This document shows positions 38,801 to 53,600 of a stretch of 64,000 nt of DNA, in pieces; position 1 is the stretch's first letter, and the number at the start of each line of letters is the position of its first letter. Under the pieces are notes generated by a model. That model ran no database searches. It was not told where the DNA came from and worked only from the letters and a program-made list of their open reading frames with translations. Source of the stretch: Marisa cornuarietis (lineage: Eukaryota > Mollusca > Gastropoda > Architaenioglossa > Ampullariidae). A program made the position numbers and the translations under genes. Location of the stretch: positions 3,781,501 through 3,845,500 of the forward strand of contig SMMW01000622.1 in assembly GCA_004794655.1 (NCBI GenBank), in the 5' to 3' direction.

Positions 38801-40937
38801 ATTACAAATTTTCTTACTTTGATTGTACTTTCCTGTGCTGTGAATTCTTTAGCTTCACAGAGTTTAATAATTCCATCTGCAGCACTGATGTATGTAAGCC
38901 AAAACAGACAAGAAAGCTGTGAAGACTCTGTTCCAAATATTGTTCTGTTGGCAATATTCACGGCATCAATAGCACCTACAATAATAGGAAAAAAACATAA
39001 GCAAGCAACAAACATTACAATTTCCGTGAAAGGAGAACCATATTAATGTTTTAAAGTTTGTGATGGAATTAAAAGATGGTAAAGAATATTGTCACATACA
39101 TTTTTATGTATCTATGATTTAACACTGTGTACTCCAAATTTAAAAAAATGTAATGATAGCATCAAATTCATCACACAAGAAAAGAAATATACACCAACCA
39201 GTTTCAAGTTCTACATACATGATGTATGCTTGCTTGTCTACTAACCTTGTGTATAACAGTTTTCTTGAATAAAGTGCTCTGCTGAGATAGAGTCCCATTC
39301 CTCTGCGAAGGGGCACGCATACGGATCATCTGGTTTCACAAGCTTTCTGAAGCTTTCCACCTTAAAACCCAACACAAATTCATGCAAACACCCTTAAAGC
39401 ATGCGTTGGTACATCTGTGGCATGCATAAAGATATAAGCAGACACATATAAGTTTAGAAGTAAATGAATGTCCAAGTATTACCCTTCTAAACACCTTTTG
39501 GTGGTGTGAAGCATTTAAAAAGTGCTAAGTATCTCTTTATGGTAATCATGTTAACCTTTGAGATGAAACGATGGAGGTCTATCAGTGCAAAGACTGACAG
39601 AGAAGGTAGATCACCACTAAATGTGGATATGTTAGGCCCAGAAAGCTGCTGGATTTTTTTTCCTTTTGTATACTGAGGGTGGGTTTCCAGACCAAGCTCC
39701 AGCAGGAGTGACATAATATGAGGCTGGCACCTAAAAAACAAAAAAAAAAAGACCCGCAACTGATGAGAGACAGAGGCCACACTGGAGTGATTGGCAAAAA
39801 TGATGATACAGTCAGGTGATGTAAGCTACATAAAAGTATAGAGCTGTGTTAAAACAAAATTCAATGCAAAAATATTAAATAAGATAATCTACAAAACAGC
39901 ATGTGTTATTTAGCTTTGCACACAACAATATAGCTGTTCATATCAAAACAAAAGAATGCCTAAAGATGTTTGCCTTTTCCTAGCAGCAGAAGCTTGATTA
40001 TCCCACTGCACTGGCTTTTCTCTTGCTGCAAGCGTAGACTACCATTAAATTTAATAAAATCTAGCCCATAGAATCTTATTTCTGATTTGCATGAATATGT
40101 TCATTATTTTTAAATTTTACAAATTTTCCTTGCTGCTCTAATTTAAACAAGTTATCAGGAGAAAAAGCAATTCCTAAAAGCAATAATTTTGCAACACGAG
40201 CAGTGGTAAAAATATGTAATCTTAAACTGCATAGTGCACTTTCATTCACACCTTCCAACCCACTGGCCACCAATATCCCATTTGTCTGTTCCAGTCTTGG
40301 ACTTGAGTGAAATGGTCTGTGTGCGCCCTCCAACACGATCTGAAAAAACACATTTCTATTATTGATTACTAGGTCAAGGCATCATTTAAATCCATGAGCT
40401 TATAAATTCTGACACATTGATGTTGGTTATACTCTTCCTATAAGAAAAATGGTTTATGTAATAAACCCCACAAAATCAATTGCAAAATGTGTGCTCACTC
40501 TATGTCACTCTTTTTTCTTGGGAAGGGGAGCTGACAGTAAATATTGTTAAATGTTTCCAAAGATGAGCTCATAATTTTATATAGAAAGAGTCAAGTTTCA
40601 TTTTATTTCAAAACAAAGTAAGATTACAATGCATCTTATTAATTTTTACGATACGTTGTGGCACTACTCATTCGACGTGGTGACTTTCATTCATCATCCA
40701 GTGTTTTAAAGTTAAAGAAATCTGTTAATTATCTTTTTTTTTTTAAAGTTGCTTCCGTGGATAGAATACACGGTCAAGTTATAGACCGTCTAGTAGCTTC
40801 GGGCAATGACCTTTTGCTTCTAGCACAACAATCCTCAGTTTTGCGTCTCTTTTCTTGAGATGGTAGGCAGCAGTCAAACCAGATATCCCCCCTCCGATGA
40901 CAATAACATCGTATTTAGTTTCACTTCCTTCTGCCAT
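35863..40937 (-). CDS. Monoamine oxidase-like flavoprotein, copy B, 11 exons
   Basis: Exons: 40811-40937, 40252-40339, 39556-39730, 39246-39360, 38818-38975, 38563-38652, 38151-38238, 37696-37796, 37113-37292, 36630-36817, 35863-36169; 1617 nt, 538 aa. The start is the ATG at 40937; an in-frame stop lies farther upstream. Domains: [40 protein letters not shown], and a C-terminal anchor near 517-531. The flavin-site Lys is kept (K307), but the covalent-FAD cysteine region reads [10 protein letters not shown]: Ala 414 replaces Cys and Pro 415 replaces the first cage Tyr; the second cage Tyr is kept (Y452). FAD is therefore probably bound non-covalently. Six exons equal those of copy A in length (115, 158, 90, 88, 101, 188 nt), so the pair arose by tandem duplication. 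The final intron of copy A is absent here. The first donor (GTCATT) is weak. Confidence 0.92.
37888..38001. repeat. 57-bp tandem duplication
   Basis: 37888-37944 and 37945-38001 are head-to-tail copies differing at one position (the last base). They lie in intron 7 of MAO copy B, about 92 bp before the exon 8 acceptor. The near identity means the event is recent or maintained. Confidence 0.95.
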
Positions 40938-41839
40938 TGGCACCAAAGGTTCATCTATCACCAGTGCTGTGAGAGGAGTAGTGTCCCTTCAACATTGCAG
41001 GTGGGGCAGAAGTGGGGTCGTTAATTCTCGTTATCATAAGTTTTTGGGACAACACTTTCGCGCAGAGTCCTACGATATTTCAGACCCGTTGTTGAAGTGC
41101 ATAGTCCGAAAAGATTGGTGAAAATAACCTTTTCGCTTGCAGTAAAACACAGTAGTCAGAGCTGAAATTTCTCGATGATAGTTTGCTTCCCTTGAGGCAC
41201 CTATATAACTGACAGTTCTCGTCCAAAGGCCCCAAATAAGATGACATTATCACTGCATCGGCTTCGTTCCTAAACCTAAACGATTGGGATTTTTTCCTTG
41301 CGCTAATGCTTTGATTACATTAACCTATACATCAAAAGAAGAGAACAGCATGTTGATATGCACATGGGTTAACCCGTGCAGCACAATCGTGGCTTTGCCG
41401 GGGAAGAACGTAGGTAGACAATGTTCATTACTTTTATTGCAAAGCTTTCTCCTTTCCAAAAATATTTAGGTTTCTTGGTCTAATGTTTACCTGAGAGCAC
41501 CAATAATAAAAACAAACATCACACAAGTGTCGTATTCACAGTCTTCAGTTATGAGCCATTGTCTTTGTACAGATGAATAATATGCAGTGCCGTAAGAGAT
41601 AAGAATGATTGTGGTGTACGCAATAGGCAGTGTCGTTGCTGTGTTTTGTGGTGTCGTAAACTTACAATCGAGTTCTCTTACAAGTAAAACTGGTTTTATG
41701 GCAAGTCAAATAACAATAGTGAGACATATAAAGCAAACTTATGAGCGTTTGGCTGTGGAGTCTATATATAAGGCAGAGGTTTTCAAACTGGTACAGGAGC
41801 ACCATGCACCAAAATAAACGAATGCATATATATATATAT
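40938..41839. other. Upstream region of MAO copy B
   Basis: Holds the presumed promoter and 5'UTR of the - strand gene. A short out-of-frame upstream ORF (starting MLKGHY) lies about 70 nt before the main ATG on the - strand. No other gene seen. Confidence 0.5.
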
Positions 41840-42291
41840 GTTACGGGGGCTGTATGTTCACTGTCATTGCTGCAGGGGGAGCCTTGCATATGGCCATATG
41901 TTGCAACCCAGAGGCAGGAATGTCATCATCAGTTCTACAAAAGCCAGCCAATTCTGGCTTCCAGTTATGGTTCTGTCTTCCTGCAGTGGAAGACACAAAC
42001 AAGAAGCGCACTGGAGCCAGGGCCTTCACAAACGCTGCACCTAAGCTGTGGAATGCCCTGCCATCGTCATTGGCCACCATCACCTCAGCAACTACGTTTT
42101 GAAAAAGACTGAATACTCTTTTTTTTTTTTTTTACTTAAGACAGACTTAAACAACCTAGTACCACTTCTGTCTTTATTATTTTTTACTTTCCTGTTGTTT
42201 TATCTTTTTCTTCTCTTCTGTTTTTGTTGCGCAATGAGCCTTCTTTTGAATGGATACCTGCGCATTATAAATCAACATCATCAACACCACA
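41840..42291 (+). mobile_element. 3' end of a CR1/L2-like LINE
   Basis: The + frame gives the LINE C-terminus ARAFTNAAPKLWNALPSSL, followed by a poly-T stretch, a decayed LKTxLF-like end and a CGCATTATAAATCAACATC tail of ATC-type repeats. 5'-truncated and frameshifted. Confidence 0.75.
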
Positions 42292-42996
42292 TGTGACAGA
42301 ATGGGTTGGTGCATGTGATACAATTTTCTTTTTCATGAAGGAGCAAGTTGGTCACTGTAAATTGTTGCAAATCAGCTTTTGGCTGGATACAGCAATAATA
42401 GGTTATTTGATTATTATAATGTGGTCTGTTGTCATGGGGAAAATGGTAAGCACAGTGGATGGTGACAACGTTTCAATTACTAAGCTTCAGCTTCTCCATT
42501 ATTCTTATTAGGAAATAAAAATCTTCAACATGAGAACTCAAACAGTTCATTCTCAAGACATGCATGCAGATATTTTTAGCAAGTAAATCTTACAACCCAA
42601 CAAAAGATTTAATGATCAGCAAACAAGCAAGAAACTTGTTTTCAAGGTTATTTATTACACTATGCTAAATGCAGAATCATATTTATACTGTTTAGAATCC
42701 TGCACTACATTCACTCAACACAAATTTCCATTAACAGAAGGAACTTTTGTGAAGGATGAAATTTTCATGTTTCATTTGGCATTATAAAATGCACCAAAAC
42801 ATAAGTCTGCTAAATTATCATACTTCTCAAAGAAAAAAGCCCAATATTTATGAACCACAAAAGAGTTATTAGGATGTAAACATAATAGTTTCATCCCAAA
42901 ATGATTAACAAAACCTTATCTGCAACACCAAGATGTTTTAAAATCTTCCACCAAGAACTTTCTTATGAAGTCAAGTCATACACAACAAACAAATGT

Positions 42997-43179
42997 CTAA
43001 ATTCTAGCACATAGTTGTCGTTTATTAACACTTGCACAGATTTCCAAGCATTCATCAGCAATCTTGTCACACGCAATGAGGCTGGCTATTCTAGGTGCCA
43101 TGAACTCAAAATGTAGGCATTTCTTTATCCTTGCACAGCAGCATGACGCCAGTGTTAAGGAGGTGGTATCTACATTGCT
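42997..43179 (-). CDS. Possible terminal exon, unidentified
   Basis: Preceded on the - strand by a good acceptor (CCTTTTTGCAG) and open for 60 codons to TAG. Residues include SNVDTTSLTLASCCCARIKK and KIADECLEICASVNKRQ; Cys-rich and probably helical. Not recognised, and no partner exon was found between here and the ACP gene. It could be an alternative 3' end of that gene or a chance frame. Confidence 0.3.
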   Translation of the reverse strand, partial: SNVDTTSLTLASCCCARIKKCLHFEFMAPRIASLIACDKIADECLEICASVNKRQLCARI

Positions 43180-44039
43180 CTGCAAAAAGGAAATTTAGCC
43201 TTCATTTCAGGAGCATTAAAACTACAACATTTGCTGTTAATCCCTTAGCATCACATCAAGCAAGCTACATGAACACAACCACAATATTAACTATGTATTC
43301 TCTCTAAGTACTTCCACTAAAACTGACAAATCATCAAAATACGAAATCCTTTTCACTTGTGTATTACATGTGTAGACATGCTATGTAAACTGAATAACTG
43401 TCAGATTATAAGGACTGTAATGTTTCTGTCCAAATTTTTCTTCTCTTTTATTTGTGTTTCTTTGTTTTATGGTGCACCAGATGTTGCTGGGCTCTGAGAG
43501 GGATAGCAACAAGAAGAAAGACTGTAGTGTCTGTTCTTTTCAAGCTGGAGCTCTGAAGCTGGGGGAAATTAAGTTTTTAATGTATATCTGTAAAATATGT
43601 TAATCATTTTGTTCGCTGCAGAATTTTTCGTCCAAAAAACCCATCGTAGAGTGTGTGGGTGACACGTCCCATGATCAAAAACATTTTAAGAAGCCATAAA
43701 GTAATTAAAATTTAAGTGCAAGCATAAAGAGGTTCTGCGTTGATATACTTCAAGAAAATGGACTAGATAGGAGTTAGGTAATAAAATAAGAAAAAAGGCA
43801 CAATTCTTTGCATGAAAAAATGTCTTTAATGTTTGCTATCTTGCTTCATTAATATTCCATAAATGTAGGTTCCATTACCTTTATTTCTGGATAAATGATG
43901 CATTTAAACAATATGAAATGGCAAGAACAGCATGTTTATGAAAGATAAAAGAAACTAATTTTAAGTACACAATAATGTTGTTAGCGTTTTAAGAAATGAT
44001 AACACTTAAAAAAAACCTCACCAATAACTTCAAAGACTA

Positions 44040-47902
<3,863 letters not shown>

Positions 47903-48169
47903 ACTTAGTGCCAAGGTAGAATCCACAATGCATTGCGAAGAGTCTTTATCCGGTTGTCCTAAAAATCTCGACACTGTTGTGAGCTAAAGAAGTGTTAAAT
48001 TATAATAAAACCTGATTTTTCTTACGGCATATATTCAATATTGTTTTAAAATTTTACATAAAATTTCAGACGATCGATGTATGTGATAACGACTTAAAGC
48101 TATTTCCATCTTTGGCAGTCCAATTTTGCGTCTATGGATACCACGGCTACTTAAGCGTTTATTTATTCA

Positions 48170-48339
48170 TTCATACATTTATCCCTTGTCTGGCACAGCT
48201 ATGCCGGTACTAGTCTTTGGGAAAAACAACTGAATAGACACAGTGGCTGACCAGACTTCCTACTTAGGCCTGTCTTGAGGGGTGATGAGCAGGTCCTACA
48301 TAAAATGACCAGTCTACTCCTTTATGTTTGCAAGCCATT
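48170..48339 (-). mobile_element. RTE nest, layer 0: 3' remainder of the oldest element
   Basis: On the - strand this reads as the continuation of the fragment at 53404-53600: WLANIKEW and DLL match WLTNVKDW and DLL of the RTE copy at 50850-50910. It ends in an AATGA-type tail near 48155-48180. Cut from its 5' part by the layer 1 insertion. Confidence 0.65.
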
Positions 48340-49366
48340 TGTCATCATCATTTCTTGTTGCTCCTCGAGGAGCACAGGCCGCAACAAAACTTCGTCATCG
48401 GACCAGGTTTTGGGCAGCTCCCCCCACCTCTCAGTTGGGCCCATGTAGTTACGGCATCCCTTGCTTCGACGGTCTGTACTGATCTTCTCCAAGTCTGGTT
48501 TGGCCTCCCAACTCTCCTCTTCCCCTGAGGGTTCCATTCAAGTGTCTGCCTGGCAATGGTGTCAGGATGTGTCCTATCCAGCCCCACTTGCTCTTTTTGA
48601 TGTCTTAACTAGTGGCATTCTGGTTAGTTCTTTTCCACAGGCTGCTATTGGAGATCTTTTCAGGCCATCCTATTCCCAGGAAATGGCGAAGGCATCGGTT
48701 GGTAAAGGTCTGGAGCTTGTTGTTGATGGTGTTTGTCACTCTCCAGGTTTCGGAGCCATACAATAGGACTGCCTTCACATTGGTGTTGAAGATGCGGGTC
48801 TTACTAAGGAGGGATAATGCGCAAGAGTTCCAGATGGGGCGTAGGCTGTTGAAAGCATGCCTGGCCTTGTTTATGCAGCTTCTGATGTCGTCCGCTCCAC
48901 CGTCCTTGCTGACGATGCTACCCTGATATGTGAATCGGTATGTTTCCAGGATGTTCTGTCTTTGAAGATGGATCGGAAGTTCCTGCTTGTTGCTGATTTT
49001 CATCACTTCAGTCTTCTTTCTGTTGATCTTGCCAGTCTTCTCTGCTTCCTCTGATAGCTTACTCGGTTTGATTTGTGCATGCTGCTGCCGATGAGATAGG
49101 AGACTAATGTCATCTGTAAAGTCCAGGTCCTCTAGCTGTTTGGTGAAGGTCCACTGGATACCGGTTTTGTTGTCCTGGGCTGTCTTACGCATAAACCAGT
49201 CTATGACCATCAGGAAGATTGCCGGCGATTATATGCAACCCTGTCTTACGCAAGTCTTCATTACGAAAGGTTCAGTGAGTTTGCCGTTATGGATAACTTG
49301 GCAGGACGAGTCTTCATACAATCCCTGGATAATGTTTATGAATTTAGGCGGAATACCATAGTGGTT

Positions 49367-52248
49367 AACTCCGCCATTGTCGGTCCCAAGCCCAGATGAG
49401 AAAGGAGGAGGGTTGGGCATAGGGCTAGCAACCCTATCCCATAAAAACTTTTATGCAACGGAAACGACAGCTAGAGAAATAACTTCGTCTGGTAGAAGGA
49501 GTGAAGCAGACTAGTCTGTGTGAAGAAAACGATCTTATTATTTGTGGTACTCTGTCTGCACACAAAACAATCGACAAACTAACCTGGACATCACCTGATG
49601 GAAGGACACAAAGCCAGATAGATCACATCATCATCAACAGCAAATGGAGGCACTCCCTGCAAGACGTGCAAGTTAAGCGAGGAGCAATCGTTGGCAGTGA
49701 CCACCACCTATTAGTTGCAAAGCTGAAACTGAAGATGAGAAAAGCAAAGATTGGACAGAAAGGAAACCAGCGTTTGGACATGGCCAAACTCAGAGACCCA
49801 GCAATCAAAAAGGCCTTCGGCATTGGACTGAAAAACAACTTTAGCATCCTCCGAGATGAAACAGCAATAACGATCGATACCTTTAACAAAGCCACAGTAG
49901 TAGCAGCAAAAGAAACCATTGGGTACAGGACAAGCCCCAATAACATATAGATATCTGTGCACACATGGAACTTGATAGAAGAAAGGAAAGAGATGAAGAA
50001 GAAGCTCCTGAACACGAAGCGCCCCAGGCTGAAAGAGAGAACTGCATCCCAAATACAGGAGCTAGAAAAACAGATCAAGTCCTCCTCAAGGTCCCCCTCA
50101 CCAGTGCTGTTCAATATATTCTTGGAGAACATCATGCTTGAAGCTCTTCATGACCATCATACCTCCATTTCAATCGGTGGAAGACCAATCTGCAACCTAC
50201 GCTTTGCAGATGACATAGATCTGTTAGCAGGTACAAACACGGAACTGCAATACCTCACCAACAGACTGACACTGACAGACAGCTCAAACGCATATGGAAT
50301 GGAGACCAGCACTGAAAAGAGCAAAGTTATGATCAATGCAACGGCAAAGCAGAGATCTATGAACGGGGTACAGCTCGAAGAGGTAAGTAGCTTCAAGTAC
50401 TTGGGAGCCACCCTCACCAAGGACGGTAGCTCCACGCAAGATATCCGCATCAGGATCGCAACAGCAACAGCAGCAATGGCTAGGCTAGATAGGATCTGGC
50501 ATAGCCACAAGATAAGGTTCACTACCAAGTACAGGCTTATACTACAAATCCCTGGTAGTGCCGATCTGCTCGACGGATGCGACACGTGGACTCTGCTCGC
50601 CGAAACGGAAAGGAGAATCCAGGCATTCGAGAACAAGTGCCTGAGGAGGCTGCTCCGGATCTCATACAAAGAACACAAAACCAACGACTTTGTAAGAAAC
50701 AAGATTGCCACACTCGTAGGACACTAGGAACCTTTACTATCAACAGTCAAGCGACGTAAGCTGGTCTTCTTTGGCCATGTAACCCGGCACGACATCTTGT
50801 CGAAGACTATCCTTCAAGGCACCTTGGAGGGTGGCAGACGCCGCGGAGGCCAGAGAAAGAACTGGCTTACGAACGTCAAAGACTGGAATGGTCGTCCTGT
50901 ACAGGACCTGCTGACTATCGCCCAAAATAGGCAAGAGTGGCGGCCCTGTCAGCTGCCCCGTATCCATGTGCTCCCCCCAACGCCAGGTGCCAGGCAAGGG
51001 ACGACTGACTGACCGACTGACCTCACCAGCAAAATTTTTAGCCGTATAATCCTCCAGCGCATTACAACAACAGTAGACTCCATACTCCTACAAAAACAAG
51101 CCTGCTTCCGGAAAGGAAGATCATGTATCAACCATATCTTCGTGCTGCGTCAGATCCTGGAACAATCGCAGGAGTGGAAAAGTCCCCTGTATATGACCTT
51201 TATTGACTTTGAGGAAGCATTTGACAGCCTACATCGTGCCTCTCTGTGGAAGATTCTACGTCACTATGGCAACCCAAAGAAACTGGTCAGCATCATCAAG
51301 TCCTTAAACGAAAATTTTAAATGCCAGGTCATCCACAACAACCAGCTGACTGAACCCTTTAGAGTGGACACAGGCGTCAAGCAGGGGTGCATCCTGTTAC
51401 CAATACTGTTCACACTGGCCATTGATTGGCTCATGCGTCGTGTCACTCAGGGAAGATGACAGGGCCTACAGTCTTGGAGGATCTAGACTATGCCCACGAC
51501 CTAGGACTCCGATCCCATAGGCACCAAGACCTTCAAGATAAGATCGAACACTTTAGTAACACTCAAAAAACACGTCCTAAGGAATAACATGACAAACAAT
51601 AACCCTCTCACAATCAGCACGAGCCCACTAGTCGACGTAAAAGAATTTGTGTATCTAGGCAGCAAGGTGACAGCAGATGGTGACTTTGAACAAGAGGTCA
51701 ACACCAGCATCAGCAAAGCCAACCAAGCTTTTGCAATGCTTAAGCCCATTTGGAGATCCACTGGCCTCAGGAGCCATACAAAGATCAGGATCTTCAAGAG
51801 CAATGTCCTCAGTGTCCTCCTATATGGGTCAGAGTGCTGGAAGACCAAAGCCCCCATCGAGAAAAAGCTAGAAGTGTTCCAAACTAAGTGTCTGCGGCGC
51901 ATACAAAAGATCCTCTGGCCCAGCACCATCTCAAATGAAGAACTGCACGAGAGGGTGGGGATGTGCACCTTGTCAGAAGTGATCCAACTGCGGCGCTGGC
52001 GGTGGTTAGGTCACGTGTGCCCCATGCCTCCAGACTCAGTCCCCAGAACAGCCCTGCGATGGCCACCACGGGGAAAGAGGGAGGCCAAAAGAGACGTGAA
52101 GGCGAACCATCGAAAAGGACCTCAAGAACAGACGCCTATCAGCTATCACTCTAGACAGCCCCCAGATCAGCAGCAGACAGAACCAGATGGAGGTCCGTTG
52201 CTGTCACTTCATGTACCAGACGGCACAAGGAGGTTGATAATGATGATG
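49367..52248 (+). mobile_element. RTE nest, layer 2: RTE element inserted in layer 1
   Basis: Flanked by the 12-bp duplication ACCATAGTGGTT (49355-49366 and 52249-52260). The 5' end has the RTE signature GGGCTAGCAACCCTATCCC. It then has the endonuclease C-terminus (KLTWTSPDGRTQSQIDHIII; GSDHHLLVAKLKLK), layer 3, the reverse transcriptase (LTSKIFSRIILQRI; TFIDFEEAFDSLHR; VKQGCILLPILF), the C-terminus (VLLYGSECWK; RRWRWLGHVC) and a GATAATGATGATGAC tail. It lacks the endonuclease N-terminus and the endonuclease-RT linker, and the catalytic motif is YAHD, so it is inactive. Confidence 0.9.
50105..51020 (+). mobile_element. RTE nest, layer 3: 5'-truncated RTE inserted in layer 2
   Basis: Flanked by CCTCACCAG (50096-50104 and 51021-51029), a 9-bp direct repeat. 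It begins inside the reverse transcriptase (VLFNIFLENIML), with an intact FADD (NLRFADDIDLLAG) and the C-terminus FFGHVTRHDILSKTIL and KNWLTNVKDWNGRP. It ends in a (GACT)n-type tail at about 51001-51020. The frame continues for 208 residues after the insertion point before the first stop at about 50727. Its short 5' truncation means it could never have moved by itself. Confidence 0.8.
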
Positions 52249-53403
52249 ACCATAGTGGTTCATCATCCTCCAGATAACGTCCCTGTCTACACTGTCAAAG
52301 GCCTTCTCAAAATCCACAAAAGTTATATGAAGGGAGGATTGCCATTCGATAGACTGCTTAATGATCAGACGGAGTGTTACAATGTGGTCAGCGCATGACT
52401 TACCTGGCGAAACCCTGCTTGTTCTGGTCTCAGTCTCTTGTCTAGTGTCTTCTTCAGTCTCTCTAGCTAGTATTATCCTTGTCAGGACTTTGCTGGGGAT
52501 GGACAGCAGCATGATCCCCCGCCAGTTGTTGCACTGGGAGAGGTCACCTTTCTTTGGTAATTTGACCAGGTGGCCTAATTTCCAGTCTGTTGGGACTTGC
52601 TCTTGTTCCCAGATCTTGTGGAGGATCTTGTTGCTGTTGTTTCTGGGTCTGCCTTTAGTGCTTCTGGGGGTATGCCGCCCGGGCCTGATGCTCTGCCACT
52701 TTTCATGCTTTAGATAGCTTTGATGATTTCTGTCTTGGTGGGAGGGCTGGTGTTGACGTGAAGTTGTTCAGTTGCTGGTGGTATGTCAGGTAAGGAAGGT
52801 AGATGAGGTCGATTCAGCATCTCTTCGAAGTGCTCCATCCAGCGGTCTCTTTGTCCTGCATCGCTTGTTATGTTCTTGGCATCTTTGTCTTTCACTGGCT
52901 TGTTTTGATGTTAGTCTGGTCTGGCCACTTCCATTCCATCTGGGTTCGCATAACCCTGAGACCCCTGATGCTGTATTTTCTCATTTCACTTGCCACTTGA
53001 GCTGATTTGCGACTTTCATAGAGAGTTCTGATGTTCCAGGTCCCTATCCTGGTTCTTGTCTTGGTCGTCAGAAGATGAGTCAGCAAGCTGGTTTCCCTAG
53101 TGCTTTCACCAGAATGCGTCAGAAGCTCTTCTAGAGAGGAATCTTCCCGACCCCCTGCTGTGATACTTTTGCGGTTTCTGTAACAGCTTGTGTTTTACAT
53201 GAATGGGTTGTTAGCCCAAAGCAAACCCCCCCAACCTGGAGGGCCAGTGTGCAACATTTTAGTCTGGCCTCCACCCTGACAGACCTGTTCGGCTTGGTTG
53301 GACCTGCCAGGAGCACAAGGTTCCTGCCGACATAGCTCTGTGGATCGACGAGGCACACAAGCCACCACACCACTACAAGGTAAGTTGCACCAAATTGTGG
53401 TGG

Positions 53404-53600
53404 TTGCAAGCCATTATTGCAGTAATTCTTTCCAAGGCACCCTGAAGGATAATCCACGGACATGTTCGTGGATAATTGTGCTGGGTCACATGGCCGAACC
53501 AGAGTGGCCTGCGCCCTTGCAAGAAGGGTTTCCTGATGGCCCATAAGGGTGGCGACCGTGCTCCCAACTATATGTCATTGGATTCGTGTTCCACGCAGAT
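53404..53600 (-). mobile_element. RTE nest, layer 0: 5' part of the oldest fragment
   Basis: On the - strand, ATLMGHQETLLA and WFGHVTQHNYPRT match the layer 3 C-terminal segment (ATLVGH; FFGHVTRHD), so this is a copy of the same subfamily into which layer 1 inserted. Its continuation lies at 48170-48339. The right boundary is not clear. Confidence 0.7.

Larger units (their letters stand above)
48340..53403 (-). mobile_element. RTE nest, layer 1: nearly complete RTE element
   Basis: Flanked by the 12-bp duplication TTGCAAGCCATT (48328-48339 and 53404-53415). Reading leftward: a 5' region with GGGCTAACAACCC; an endonuclease start (IGTWNIRTLYESRKSA, near 53040); an internal deletion; reverse transcriptase (GKSCADHIVTLRLII, FVDFEKAFDSVDRDVIWRMM, ending NHYG at 52250). 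It resumes after layer 2 at 49366 with NHYGIPPKFINIIQGLYED, then LEDLDFTDDISLLSHR, VLLYGSETWR and a C-terminal GKRRVGRPNQTWRR. The 3' tail is ATGATGATG. Dead: an in-frame stop after RQGCI, FTDD instead of FADD, and the deletion. Confidence 0.88.
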
